A DNA stretch of 64,000 nucleotides from contig CM054117.1 in the NCBI GenBank assembly GCA_028673005.1, positions 48,329,370-48,393,369 on the forward strand, given 5' to 3'. Under the pieces are notes generated by a model. It had not been told where the DNA came from, did not search any database, and worked only from the letters and a program-made list of their open reading frames with translations. The position numbers and the translations under genes were made by a program. Positions 43,501 through 54,285 of this stretch are shown in pieces. Positions within the stretch are counted from its first letter, which is position 1; each line of letters begins with the position of its first letter. This DNA comes from Tanypteryx hageni (lineage: Eukaryota > Arthropoda > Insecta > Odonata > Petaluridae).

Positions 43501-43960
43501 CAAACATATTTACAGCTACGCAGCTCTGTTACTGATGTCACTACATCGTAATGTCCTTAATTGCTATAAAGTATTCTAAGCGTGGTTTTACATGTCGTAC
43601 TACGACTCCCCTGGAAAATAATTTTTTCGCCACACGACTCTTGATCGTAAACATTAATTCGATACTCCCTTGCTAGATGTTTTTGGAAATCGCGGAGAGA
43701 ATCGTTGTTATTTATCTTGAGGAAACTTGTTTTATTTAAAATCCAATCCTCAACCCTCATCCCTTTTTTTATTACTACCGTACCCCCTTGGCGTTTCGGC
43801 ATGATCTAGAGTAATCACCATGTTGTCGTCTGAGAAAAATTCTTTGCTGCTCTGTAAAATTAGTTTACGCACACTATGTCTGCGTTTAACTGATCTGCCA
43901 TCATCCAGGGAATAAAAGCACGGTTCTCGGGAATATTCTCGTTAAATGCGGATACACCAG
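40588..43960 (-). pseudogene. DNA polymerase B (family 1), nearly full length with frameshifts
   Basis: Seven minus-strand frames in series. Domain order: N-terminal piece with WMMADQLNAD, then 43557-43802 (FQKHLAREYRINVYDQ); zinc-ribbon cysteines at 43110-43379 (CPKCSNIVF, CQVCWCKRAIGH); the exonuclease site IAHNARGYDSHFLL at about 42850; FDSLSYLPMPLAFLPKAFGL; GYRWRDNQSALEV; NPGDAFFGGRTNASKLYHK and VDVCSLYPYICKY (palm motif A); LMLNSFRGKSGQ (motif B); YYDTDSVIYIQ (motif C) and FLGDLTDELIDYG. Protein-primed replication of linear viral genomes is the family role. All catalytic blocks survive as remnants, but about six frame changes separate them. Confidence 0.85.
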
Positions 43961-43975
43961 GTTGTATTTTCCGCA

Positions 43976-44569
43976 TCAGATGTTGGAGGACCTCCGCTCC
44001 AAGTCGCATCTACTCTTCCGGATTGGTGTTGGCTGGCAGGGGATTGAATGTGAAAGCTGTTCTGTTCGTCTCATGCCAAATTTAAACTTCTCCACATTAT
44101 ATTCCCCATCCGTAATGAATCGGACCGCCGTCAATAATCTTGATCCGTCTTTATCCCCGACACTACTTGTAGATGGTCCTTCTGAAAATGTTATGACACA
44201 GTGATATTGACATTTAACAATACATTTTTAAATCAAATTGTTAGAATTTCACTTTATAGTTTCAATGTTAGATGAGTTACTTACCATTGATTGATTCCGC
44301 CACCTCTCCATTGTCTTCCTGTAGAATTTCTTCCTCTTCGATTTCGTTTCCACCTGTTAATTTTAAATTTGTAATTATTAAACATGAAAAATATAACGAA
44401 CGGTGAAATTGAAATTTCATCATGCAGGTTGAATAAATAATATAAAAATATTTACACTAAGTGAAGCGTTGTTCAGTGGCAGCCCAAGATTTTTCCGATC
44501 TGTGAATGTTCCTCGCAGAAACTGCTAGGTAATCTCGTCCGGGGTGAAAATTTTTAAAATTTCAGCCAT
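43976..44569 (-). pseudogene. three-exon acidic gene upstream of PolB, with an in-frame stop
   Basis: Exons inferred at 44458-44569, 44285-44353 and 43976-44181. The middle exon is flanked by TTAACAG and GTAAGT, and the last by TTTTCAG. Phases agree across both junctions and the last exon ends in TGA at 43976-43978. The first exon starts MAEILKIFTPDEIT and then has a TAG before QFLRGTFTDRKNLG. The middle is acidic (NEIEEEEILQEDNGEV). The FTPDEI..FLRG block resembles the exon-like repeats at 44.7 and 46.1 kb. Family unknown. The first donor is weak (GTGTAA). Confidence 0.4.
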
Positions 44570-44643
44570 CTTCATAAACTCTTTCCCGAAACGATGTATC
44601 AAAAATCACCTTATTCATCTCCTCGTATGCAGATATATTAGCT

Positions 44644-44784
44644 ATTAAGTCTCCATCTTACCTTAAGATAGAGTATCGCAAGAGCATTATGTAATTTTTC
44701 CCAAGGTGAAAACGCACCTCAGGAAAAGTTGAACGATCTCGTCAGAGGTAATGCAGTTCAAAGTATACTCGATTTTCGATTCTA
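44644..44784 (-). repeat. exon-like direct repeat, copy 1
   Basis: About 140 bases nearly identical to 46096-46238 in the same orientation. On the minus strand it reads like a coding exon (TSDEIVQLFLR) that ends at a good donor, AAG followed by GTAAGATGG. This copy lacks two bases after CCTGA and so goes out of frame. Confidence 0.6.
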
Positions 44785-44863
44785 TTTGAGAAACTCAATT
44801 TATATAATAACGGTATCCGTTATATCATCTAAATCAGGGAGATGGAGTGGAATAAAAGTCAAT

Positions 44864-45538
44864 TTACGAAATGGGTAACACTCCGTCTTTTTTTATTAGC
44901 GATAATCGTACATCATGTTGTGTGTTGTAGGAGTTGATTTCTTCTTCGGTGATTCCTGTGGAGTATCTTTTGGGTAGGAATACTTTTCTCCTCCATATTC
45001 CTCCCCCCTGCTGCGTTATTATTGCTACCAATGCCGGCCCATATCGGGTTGACATCCTCTCCAATGATATAGGGTAGCTGTAGGATTCTTGTAGATGCTC
45101 AGGCTTCATAAATAAGATAGTTGTTTCACCACTCAACATTGCTAATTTAGCTTTCAACGATTCCATCTGAAAAAATCGGAGAGGGGGAATGTAAATAAAT
45201 GAAAAATGTAATTTAAACATAGTGGAATTATTAAAATATTAACTTACTGCGGCTGACTGCTGATTGCGACACCGGCAAATGGTGCACTGGCAGGGCGAAG
45301 AGGAAGGTGAAATCGGAGGTGAAGACGGTGGTGAGGATGCCGGCGAATACGCTGGTGAACGTGGAGGTGAAGATGGTGCCGGGGATGAAGATGAATAGGT
45401 CGGTGAAGCTAGCGTTGATGGAAAATATGTGTACGTGCACTGAGCTTCGTGCTCCCAACATATACTGCACTGGCAGAAGATTTCCTTGTGACAGCACAGG
45501 GTATGTGAGAAACACGCAACTGATTCCATTGTGGTCAT
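44864..45538 (-). CDS. spliced cysteine/S-P-rich protein with VFLPKR motif (copy 2 of 3), intact
   Basis: Exon 1 is 45248-45538 (97 codons) and exon 2 is 44864-45166 (100 codons plus stop). The 81-base intron runs from GTAAGT to TTTTTTCAG, and the junction is phase 0. Exon 1 has two cysteine groups (CCHKEIFCQCSICWEHEAQC and CQCTICRCRN) around an S/P-rich linker with repeated SPxxSPP units. Exon 2 has RYGPALVAIITQ and RRKVFLPKRYSTGITEEEI. No stop or shift is seen in about 197 residues. It lies upstream of the three-exon gene and PolB on the same strand, with a minisatellite upstream of its start. The exon-2 domain is shared with the gene at 23.5 kb. Function unknown. Confidence 0.65.
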
Positions 45539-45599
45539 TTCACAGCAGTTATATACTGGAGGAGAATAAAGGGGGGTGTATTTATTAGAAGGTCTAACA

Positions 45600-46020
45600 A
45601 TGCTTTTTATGAAGCGTCCTCAAACCAGTCTTGGATGCACCTGCTCGAATAATTGACGATTTGAGAGACGTCGTTAAGAGTCGAAGGTCTGGAATTTATT
45701 TTATGAGGCATTCTCAAACCGGTCTTAGTCGCACCTGCTCTAAGAGTCGAAGAAGGCCTGGGAATGTTTTTTATGAGACATTCTCAAACCGGACCGGTCT
45801 TGACTGCAGCTGTTGAGGTAATTGACGATTCGAGAGACGTTGTTAAGAGGTAAAGAAGGTCTGGGAATGTTTTTATGAGATATCCCCAAGCTAGTCTTGG
45901 TTACACCTGCTCAAATAATTGGTGATTCGAGAGACGTCGTTAAAAGAGTCGATAAAAGGTTCAAAGCAGGCTCAGTTGCAGCTGTTGAAAAAATCAACAT
46001 TTCGAGAGATCTCGCCATTT
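45600..46020. repeat. minisatellite upstream of the spliced gene, copy 1
   Basis: Degenerate repeats of about 65-160 bases with the recurring words CTCAAACCGGTCTTG, CACCTGCTC, AATAATTGACGATTTGAGAGACG and GAAGGTCTGG. The related array at 59.37-60.21 kb is more regular. Confidence 0.75.
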
Positions 46021-46095
46021 ATTTTTTTCCACCCCTCCTTCGCAGATTACGTCAAAAGTGTATACGAGTACCACTCCCTACACATTTATAAATAA

Positions 46096-46238
46096 ATTAA
46101 GTCTCCATCTTACCTTAAGATAGAGTATCGCAAGATAATTACGTAATTTTTCCCAAGGTGAAAACGCACCTCTCAGGAAAAGTTGAACGATCTCGTCAGA
46201 GGTAAAGCAGTTCAAAGTATACTCGATTTTCGATTTCA
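46096..46238 (-). repeat. exon-like direct repeat, copy 2 (frame open)
   Basis: Same 140-base unit as 44644-44784. Here the minus-strand frame is open through TSDEIVQLFLRGAFSPWEKL to LYLK and the donor GTAAGATGG. It abuts the 3' end of a Jockey element at about 46240. Confidence 0.6.
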
Positions 46239-46239
46239 A

Positions 46240-49150
46240 AGGTTTTTATTCCAGTTTCAAAATATATTGTACAAAGATAAATAGTAACAAGGTAACAGAT
46301 AATAGTAAATTATGTTTATAATAGACATCAGATGACAGTTAACATTTGCGCAATGCACTCTAAAAACCTGGAATCCCGTTTAGGCCGGAGCCTCTTCGGG
46401 TTGGGTTATGTCCTTTGGAATTGTTCTTAATTGTTCAGCCTTTGGCATGTCACTTGTGGAATGACTTACCTCTTTTCTACCGGGATGGCTTTTGGCCTGG
46501 GAATTTCCCGAGTCAGGGGGGAAACCGGTAAAACCCCCTGCAGACCGCCGAAACTTAACAATGGGATAGGGAAATGAATAAGAGCGTAACAAATTTAGAT
46601 AAGAGTGGGTGTAATAAATCAAATTATAGATATCACTGGATTTGAGATGTGGCACTGAAAATCACTGGGGTATCACTTTCCTGGCTTGACTGTGGAACTT
46701 GGCGATTTCTTTTCCTTTTGATCGGTTGCAGAGGGAATCCTGGGATGGGGAGGAGATGGGATTGGGATGTGGGTGCGGACGGTGTGGGCTGGTAGAGGAG
46801 AGTCCGGGTAGTACATTTGGAATGCATTCACCATCACTTGCCGGGGAGGGGTATTTTCGTTTTGGTCTTTTGGAAAGGAGCGAGGGAAGGGGGCTTAGAA
46901 GTTGGGTCATGAGGCTAGGGAGGTGGGTAATGATTCGCTCTGCTTCTTTAGATCTCGCTCTGGACAAACGTTGGAGTATCGGCTCCATATTGGCGGCTTG
47001 GTATAGCTCCTCGCTGGGGAAGACAGATGGAAGATCTGTCGAAGGATTCTCCTTTCTGTTACTGCCAGTCGTAGTAGTCCTGAGTGGCACAGCGGAGTGA
47101 TGGCAGCACAGGCGTACTCCATGACCGGTCCTATGAAGGCTTTGTATATAGTTAGTCCCGTGCTGCTTGATGCTCCCCGTCCTCCTGCTCTGACTGCTTG
47201 TACGAGGTTGCTTCGTCTGCATACTCTGCCACGTGCCTGTTGTAATCGGTTGGCAAATATTAGATATTGGTCCAGCTCTATTCCTAGGTATTTTCCAGAC
47301 GCGCTGGGGTGCACCACCATCCCCCAAAGGTTAATGCTGATTGGATCTCTTGTGCGTCCGTCAAATCGGTCTGTAAAGAGGAGAAGGGTGGTCTTAGTGG
47401 GGTTTGGTCGGAGTCTCCAGCGTAGCATCCATCATTGTAGGAAGGTGACAGCTTGCTGGAGGCATTTTCTGGTCTTACTGATTGTTTTTTTGCGTTGTCC
47501 AGAGAGCGGTATCGTCCGCGTATAGCTCAGTAGTGACTTCGCGTGTCCTGTCCGCTGGGATGTAGCAGTATAAGATGAACAGAATTGGTGACAGTACTGT
47601 TCCCTGCGGCACTCCTGCTGCGATGTTATATGGGGAGAACAGTTCATCCCGTACACTCACTTTGTCGGTCCTGTTTCGGATGAAAGAATTGATTAAGCGG
47701 ACTACTCCTATTATAAATCCTGGCGTCGTTATTAGTTTGTCGATTAGACCGTCATGGCAGAGCTTGTCAAATGCTCTTTCGATGTCCAGGCAAAGTACGG
47801 CCGTATACTTCCTGGCGTTTAGTCCTTTTATGGCGTCGTTGGTTAGGAGCATCAGTGGGTTGACCGTGGATTGGTGTGGCCGGAAAGTATCCCTGATAAT
47901 TCTGTGGTGAGTAGGATCCGCTTGGTTGCTATTTTTTCAAACCACTTTCCCATGGTACTCGTGAGACTGATGGGTTTGTAGTTTTCTGCTGACCTGACTG
48001 CCTTTCCAGGTTTGGGATCATTACCGTGATCATTATATTCCAGGCCTGAGGGTAATAACTTAAAAGGAGGCAAGAGTTAAATATTAGTAGGTAGTATGGT
48101 TTCGTGTACCACTGTTGCTTTCTTCAGCATGGTCCTGGTGATTCCGTCTAGCCCGGGGGCTGTGTACTTTCCTCTGCGTATGGCTTTCGTGAGTTCCTCT
48201 CTGCTAATGGGGGTAAAGAAAGCGTCGGTTGGTGCATCTGCGGGTAATCGTTCAATAGGGAGAAGGGTATCCCCCGGTGTAGAGAGGTGATCTAGTGTTG
48301 CTCTCTCTTGTTATGAGTCGAATCTGCTTTCGGCTGTGGGTGAGTATACTTCCTCCAGGGCCCTGCGGAATTCTTCCGCTTTTTCGATTTTGGTGAGGGT
48401 AGGTGCTCCGTCGGGTTTGAAGATTTTGTGGACGTGCTCCGCTTCTGACCTCTAAGGACTTTAAATGTATGCAAGAATTAACCTCCGTCCTTAGGGTCAA
48501 GTTTCTGGCATGCTTTGCTCCATTCCGAGTCCCTGTAGCTGATGACTTTCCGCCGAATGATGGCGTTCAGGCGGTTCCACTCCGTCTTGGTGTTTGTCTC
48601 TGGTCCTGATGAATTCCCTGTAGAGTCTGCGCTTGGTTTTTATTGGTTGTACTATGTGGTTTGGGAGGTGAGATCTTACAGGTTTATGGTCTTGGTAGGT
48701 AGGTGTGATGCTGCGTCTTTGAAGGCTGTGTTGAGTGTTAATGGCCCTTCCATGCCCTCTGGGGTGTCCGCGTGGTCGATGTTGGCGCTAGAGTGGGATA
48801 GGAGGTTGTAAACGTCTTCCCAGTTGACCTTCCAATCCGTTCTCGTGATGGTGACCGGGTTGGCGTAATTGTCCATTTCGTTCAGGGGGATGGAGATCGG
48901 AGGTGATGCAGTCTTCGATGGTGACTCCACTTACTGAGGCGGCCAAGGAGGCTGAGCAGAGGATGTGGACTGGCATGGAGGTACCCTGGTGACCTATAAA
49001 TATCGGGGAGGGGATATTGGGCCCATAGAGTGAGAAAGTATCACATGTTGGAGTGCGACGCCTATGGCGTTAGTGAAAGTGGCGTTCCTGGCGTTGAGAT
49101 CTGCTAATAGGATAAAGGGTTTTCCGCTCCTGAGGTGTCTAAAAAGATTA
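46240..49150 (-). mobile_element. Jockey-clade element, 5' truncated and frameshifted
   Basis: From the right: endonuclease remnant (KPFILLADLNARNATFTNAIG near 49.1 kb), degraded linker (48.2-48.95 kb), RT with NYKPISLTSTMGKWFEKIA, motif A LCLDIERAFDKLCHDG, AAGVPQGTVLSPILFILY and motif C ELYADDTALWTTQ, then the C-terminal domain (46907-47428, 46662-47327). A 3' UTR of about 400 bases with the GGGAAACC block follows. The endonuclease start and ORF1 are missing; its 5' edge fuses into a PC4-like gene. RT motifs A and C are intact, but frames change near 47860, 47450 and 46920. About 870 bases recur at the right end of the window. Confidence 0.8.
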
Positions 49151-49159
49151 GTGGGTAAG

Positions 49160-49790
49160 GTAAGTAAAAATTTTTTGCTATTGAACCCGTTGCTGTCAAC
49201 TGTTTCAGAAAAGCAATCGTCAACGTTACACATATTTTCAAGTTTTCTTTCAAATGATTCAGATGATTTGCACTCGTGCTCCGTCGTAACACTTACACCC
49301 GCAGCAATTGTTTAAGACATATTTCGCTGAAATATAACTGTAAAACGCACTGAGAACAGAATCTTCATACCATGAAATACAATTTTCTAGCGCAAATTCA
49401 ATGCACGTGCGCATACGGATTAGACCGTACCACGACGCAGAACCCAGCCATACACAATATTTTTCCTCTTTTAACACTTCAATTATCTTTTCACCGTAAT
49501 ACTCATTGAACCTGATCAATATACTGTCTTTGATAATATAATCGAATCTTGCACCCAGTTCCGATTTTAGGAAAAATTCAATTGAGTTTTTACAAGCCAA
49601 CACCGCTTTCCATTGATAGGAATCGAGATATTCCAACATTACCGCTCCTGCCAATGAAGACAACCGGTTGGAAATCACAATGGTTCAGACCAACGAAAAT
49701 CATCTTTGTGCCCGAAAGGATATCCGAAGCGAACACGTCTGTGTGAATATTTAGAATACCTTTCACGCTTTTGGAAATTGTTTTCAATCC
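49160..49790 (-). pseudogene. PC4-like small gene family (copy 4 of 5), frameshifted
   Basis: Pieces at 49590-49787 and 49259-49678 carry FQPVVFIGRSGNVGI, LDSYQWKAVLACKNSIEFFL, then VWLGSASWYGLIRMRTCIEF and a cysteine-containing tail. A third frame reaches NGFNSKKFLL at about 49170 before joining Jockey endonuclease sequence. This is the most informative copy for aligning the N- and C-terminal halves of the family. It lies directly downstream of the gene at 49802-50286 on the same strand. Confidence 0.5.
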
Positions 49791-49801
49791 CTAAGAGTTC
49801 A

Positions 49802-50286
49802 TTATTGTTCGTCGTAGTGGATGTGTTTATTAAGCCATTCGGCAATGTTGAAAACGTTTGACGTAGAACACGCAATTTTTTTCCTTAGTATGATTTTTAT
49901 GGAAACATCTAGGCACGTCATTGGTGAAACTTTTTAGAGAAGGACAACCAAGCGTTTCTAAATCGTTGATTCTTCTGCACAAAAGTTGCGATAAATATTG
50001 TTTTTTGAAACCCTTAGGAAAATATATTTTCGTATCTTTTACCGATCGAGTACAATTCTTTTCCAAAATCGTTGCAAGTTCCACAACCGTCATCCCAATC
50101 TATGCCATGATGATGCAATTTTAGCCACTCGGTCTCTCTAACACGTCCAAACCTTAATTTATGTTTTGGATAATGCGATCCAGTGCTGAAATAAAGACAG
50201 GTTTTCGTCAAGAATTGCTATTTCTTTTAAAACGTATCTTCCCTGGTTGTCAACGCATGCTTGGAAATCTACGAAGAGGTTCGACA
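49802..50286 (-). pseudogene. conserved unrecognised gene of the virus-like element
   Basis: An ATG at 50286 opens MSNLFVDFQACVDNQGRYV, with KEIAILDENLSLF, then in shifted frames TEWLKLHHHGIDWDDG, INDLETLGCPSLKSF and CFHKNHTKEKNC, ending NIAEWLNKH at 49802. The VDFQ...KEIAI start, the HHGIDW block and the C..H/C pattern recall a protein I have met in arthropod genomes without a known function. An RNase H-like fold is possible but unproven. Two frameshifts. It lies between the capsid-like end and the PC4-like gene. Confidence 0.4.
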
Positions 50287-50335
50287 TCGTACGCAGTTGA
50301 AACCCTAATGACTCAAAACGAATTGTTAGTATATT

Positions 50336-50632
50336 TTAACTACTGTAGTCAACAAGAATATTTCGATGACGATCGATTTCGATAATACTATTGAATTCGG
50401 CGTATATTATACAATTTATTGTCTCCGGAAGAGATTCTGCGAATCGTATATCCATACGTAGACTTCCTTGTCTTATTAAATTCCAATGTGAACCGATATT
50501 TGATGATAGATCTGGTGTTAAATCGAAGACTGTTAGACAATATCCGTGAGGATAATGTTCGCGCGAAATCGAATTCCCTACATTCAGGAAATGGATTCCA
50601 GTACCGCTGAACAGTGTGTGATACGCCCCCAA
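50336..50632 (-). pseudogene. capsid-like protein C-terminus (F54H12.2-like family)
   Basis: A 98-residue frame has YHTLFSGTGIHFLNVGN, YCLTVFDLTPDLSSN, HWNLIRQGSLRMDIRF and TINCIIYAEFNSIIEID, then a natural stop. I know this ending from F54H12.2-like proteins, which I associate with the double jelly-roll major capsid protein of Polinton/adintovirus-like elements; that link is from memory, not from a search. The frame is uninterrupted in this piece. The rest of the protein, several hundred residues, is absent; a PolB N-terminal scrap lies immediately upstream. Confidence 0.55.
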
Positions 50633-50689
50633 ATATAATTTATCATCCGTATAATCATTTTGTAACGGTTTTGATGGTATTTGCTAAAC

Positions 50690-50940
50690 ACCTGGCGTAA
50701 CAAATTCCTCATTACTTTGCATAACTTTTTCAATTCTCTTCGTTATGACTTCCGAAGAAAGTTGATCTGCTCACCTAAAGGGCATGCAAATCCTTGGAGT
50801 CTTAACATTGTACAACGATAACCCCACCTTATTAGGTTTCACTTGCTTATCGTTGATATGTTTTACGACCTGTTCGAAACACTCCTCAACCCATGTCAAG
50901 GGGTTGGAATTGCTCGGCGGTCTTTGAATCCTGAGATCCA
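50690..50940 (-). pseudogene. DNA polymerase B (family 1), N-terminal scrap
   Basis: Reads SNSNPLTWVEECFEQVV, DKQVKPNKVGLSLYNVK, then ADQLSSEVITKRIEKVMQSN, with one stop between. The ADQL block matches the start of the copy at 43.9 kb, and QSN-type leaders precede PolB in this family as I know it. It is cut at 50950 by the 3' end of a Jockey element. Confidence 0.45.
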
Positions 50941-50954
50941 AAATTCGTCCTCTT

Positions 50955-53590
50955 CAATTCAATTCAAAAGGTTTTTATTTATCTAAGAACAGGTTACATT
51001 TTATGCATTTCATGTTATAACATTGACTAGACCTACCCTAGATAAATCCCTGTTATAGGCTAGTTGCCTCTTCAGGGTGGTTTTTGTTACTTTTTGAGAC
51101 ATTCTTTTGGTTTAACCATTGGTAGTTTGTTGTTGAATAATTGCCGGGGGTGGCATATGCCTGGCTTTCGCTCGGGGACGGTAAGGAAACCTGGAAAAAC
51201 CTACCGTAGGCAGCCTTGACTAAGTAGTGATATTTTTTGATAATAGAGAATAATAAATAAATAAATAATTTTAACAATAACAGATAATAAAAATAAAGGA
51301 TTTAACTAGAACAGTTCACAATAGGTGATTTCAATAACAGAGTATATATATTCTTTGGTATATAGTTCTTTGGTGTGTAGTTCTTTGGTCACTGGTTATC
51401 TAGATATTATCACTGGCAATTTTCACTTTCGGCGAGCCCGCTTCTTTCTCTTTTTTGGCCGCTGTAGGGGCCATCCCGGTTGAGGTAGTACGTGCTGCGG
51501 GAGTGGGATTGGAGTGCGGGTGGGGATAGGTTGGGAGTCGGGGTAATATAGGGGGAGTAGGTTAGCTATCACTCTACCGGGCGACGGCAGTTTGATTTTT
51601 GGGTAAAGTCTGGATAGGATCTGGGATAGGGGCTGGGTGAGTAGGTTGTGGAGTTGTGGTAGATGCTCCCTCATTCGTTCCGCCGCCCTACATCGCAGCC
51701 TTGCCATGCGGTGGAGTATTGGTTCCATCTGCGCGTCAGCGTAGACTTCTTGGCGGCAGCGCTGTCGTGGGAGAAGCAGAGCTTGCCGCAAGATCCTCCT
51801 TTCTACGCCAGCTATTTCTGTCATGCGGCCCTTTGGTCCGGGCGTGATTGCGATGGCGGCATACTCGAAGAGCGGTCTGATGAATGCTCGGTAAAGGTGC
51901 AGTCCCGTGTCCGCCGAAACGCCTCTCCCTCCCGCTCTGATCGCACGGATGAGATTGCTGCGGCGGCAGGCTGAGGAGATGACTAGCTGCAGGTGCTTGG
52001 AGAACGAGAGATGTTGATCGAGGGTAATGCCGGGGTATTTCCCCTCTTTCTGCCGGCCGATCTTCTCGCCCCAAAGGGCGAGGGAAACCGGTTGCTGCAT
52101 ACATGCTCGTTTTGCTCTGTTCCTGCGGACGAAGGTCAGGAAGATGAATTTGGCTGGGTTGGGTCTCAGTCGCCATTGTTGCATCCATTTTTCGGTGGTT
52201 CCTAGTGCTTTTTGCAGGTAGTTGGTTGCGGCTTTTGGGGTCCTGGCTGTTGCCCACAGAGCGGTGTCGTCCGCGTATTGCGCCAATGTGACCTGCAGTA
52301 GAATTGTATGGGGCATGTCAGAACAATATAGTATGAACAGTAGGAGTAGTATGGGGGAAGGTTGGGGATTTGGGAGATTTTGGTGATGAACCCTTCGTGC
52401 CAGAGTTTGTCCATGAATATTGCTGCTGTGCAATAGTTCCTGTTTATAGCCTCCGCGGCTGTGTTCGTCAGTAGTGCGACCGGGTCACTAGTCGACCTGT
52501 GGGCCCGGAAACCGTATTGGTGGTGTGGCTGGATGTTTTCCGCTTCCAGAATTTCTGTCACCCTCTTGCAAACTATTTTTTCCAGGAGTTTCCCCAGTAG
52601 ACTCGTCAGACTGATGGGCCTGTAGTTTTTGGCGTCTTTCCCTTGTTTGGGCAGCATTATTGTCGTTGCTTCGCGCCATGTTTTTGGGTAGTATCCTAGA
52701 AAAAGACAGTGGTTGAATAATACTAGTAGTCTTTGGAATAGGGTCGGCGAGTACCTGACATGGCTTTTGACGATTGAATCTGGTCCTGGGGCAGAATTTT
52801 TGGAGGTCCTGATTGCTTCTTGCAGTTCCTCGGTAGTGATTACCCCGTATATCTCGCCGTCTTGGTCTGTGGGTACAAGCGTGGGGATTAATATCTTTGT
52901 TACTTCTGTGGTGGTTTTGTAGAAGACGCGGTCGATTTTCGGGTCGTCATGCGGCGTGTGTATAGCTTCCAGGGTGTTGCGGAATTCTTCGGCCTTTTCC
53001 TCTTCTGTGACGTAGTTTACCCCTCCATTGGTGAGGTGCGAGTCGCACCTGGTTTTTTGGCCCGAGAGGATTTTAAATCGATCCCAAAATTTGCCTCCTA
53101 GCCTGTAATCAATGTTTGCACAATCATTTTGCCATACCTCCTCTTTGTATAGGATTATTTTCCTCCTAGTGATGGCATGATTCCGGTTCCATATCGTCTT
53201 TAGGGCCGGGTCTTTGGTCCTCACGTAATAGCGGTAGATCCTTCTGTTTTCTTTAATCAAGGCTACGACGTGCTTTGGTAGGGGCGGCTTGCGTAGATTT
53301 ATTTTCTTTCTTGGGACGCATTCGGTGTCTGCCTGTGAAACAAGTTTGTTAATTGATTGAATAACATTTTCTGCCTCCGCGATTGTGATTGGCTCAGCGG
53401 CCTCTCCTAGTCCTGCGTGGATGATGGCCTCGTATCTCTCCCAGTCGGCTTTTGCCCATTCTGCTTTGATTAGGAGTCTTTTCCTCTGTGGGATTCATCT
53501 GGTGGTGATCGGGAAGTTGAATGGCAGGTGGTCGGACGTTATTGTATCCTCTACTGTGGCGTTACCGACCAGCCTCGCAGTATTCCCTCA
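50955..53590 (-). mobile_element. Jockey-clade element, 5' truncated, with deletions in the RT
   Basis: From the right: end of the endonuclease (ITSDHLPFNF near 53.55 kb), linker (52.8-53.3 kb), RT with GYYPKTWREATTIMLPKQGK, NYRPISLTSLLGKLLEKIV and HQYGFRAHRSTSDP. Motif A has lost about five codons, so FMD is followed at once by KLWHEG. A second deletion removes the region up to LLLLFILYCSDMP, then motif C AQYADDTALWATA and the C-terminal domain to 51423. The 3' UTR (50.96-51.42 kb) carries the conserved GGTAAGGAAACC-type block and a T-rich end on the plus strand. The damaged motif A makes it inactive. Confidence 0.85.
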
Positions 53591-53645
53591 TAAATTAATT
53601 AATTAATTGATTTAGTTAATTAATTAATTAATTAATTGATTAATT
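53588..53645. repeat. (TTAA)n microsatellite
   Basis: About 57 bases of TTAA-type repeats with a few G interruptions, at the 5' boundary of the Jockey element. Confidence 0.8.
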
Positions 53646-53930
53646 CCCTCTTAAATTAAATTTATTAAAATATTTCCCCTTGTTGGAGACGACGATGAAT
53701 TTTTCGGTGTGCTCACCATTTTCGTCGTCGCTGCTGTTGCAATCGTCAAAAGACCCCATTCGGCTGTCCATCTCATCGCGTCTTTCCGCCTCTTCACCCG
53801 CTGGTTTCCTCTTCACCGCCTCCTCGTGAACTCTGATGCAGCCATCCTTTTCTTCGCACTCACGGAACGCATGCCCATGCTGCCAGCTACCGCCTCCCTT
53901 TGGAACTATGATTTCAAGCAAGTGCGCCAT
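53640..53930 (-). CDS. hypothetical acidic small protein
   Basis: A 96-residue frame with MAHLLEIIVPKGGGSWQHGH at the start, cysteines, an E/R-rich helix and DDCNSSDDENGEHTE near the end. It lies on the same strand as the PC4-like copy at 54.3-54.9 kb and downstream of it. No family is recognised. It may be a real small gene of the virus-like element or a chance frame. Confidence 0.3.
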   Translation of the reverse strand: MAHLLEIIVPKGGGSWQHGHAFRECEEKDGCIRVHEEAVKRKPAGEEAERRDEMDSRMGSFDDCNSSDDENGEHTEKFIVVSNKGKYFNKFNLRGN

Positions 53931-54285
53931 CTCTACCGGCGCAGCAACTCTCCCGGAATTACCTTAACGAAAATCCTTGTTTGAGCTTTCCGTTGCGGCA
54001 TTAATCGCAGTAATAAATTTTATTTTGATATTTGACAACGATGATTGCAAACATTGTTTTATTAAACGAAATTTATTAATAGTAAATGGTGGCTAATCAC
54101 TTCATGAGCGCTTGCATGCATTTTGTTCTGAAATGCGTTTTTCATTATAGAGGTAGCTATGCTCCTTTTTCTTTTGTTCTACTTGTTTCAAATATTTAAT
54201 TATTAATTTGGAATTTTAATGAGTAAAAACAATGGTATCAAATAAAATGTCCGATGTAAAATTTTATGCTTCATATGGTTTATTA
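53931..54285. other. spacer, no gene recognised
   Basis: AT-rich sequence with TTATTAA repeats between two minus-strand frames. No feature is supported. Confidence 0.3.

Noticed and set aside
45231..45515. 94-residue minus-strand frame MFLTYPVLSQG
   Set aside because: It is the shifted shadow of exon 1 of the spliced gene; the cysteine and SPP pattern and the phase-0 junction fit the other frame. The same applies to 59006-59290.
46662..47327. 221-residue frame as a separate gene
   Set aside because: It is an out-of-frame reading of the Jockey RT C-terminus, with the real domain in 46907-47428 and a later frame change.
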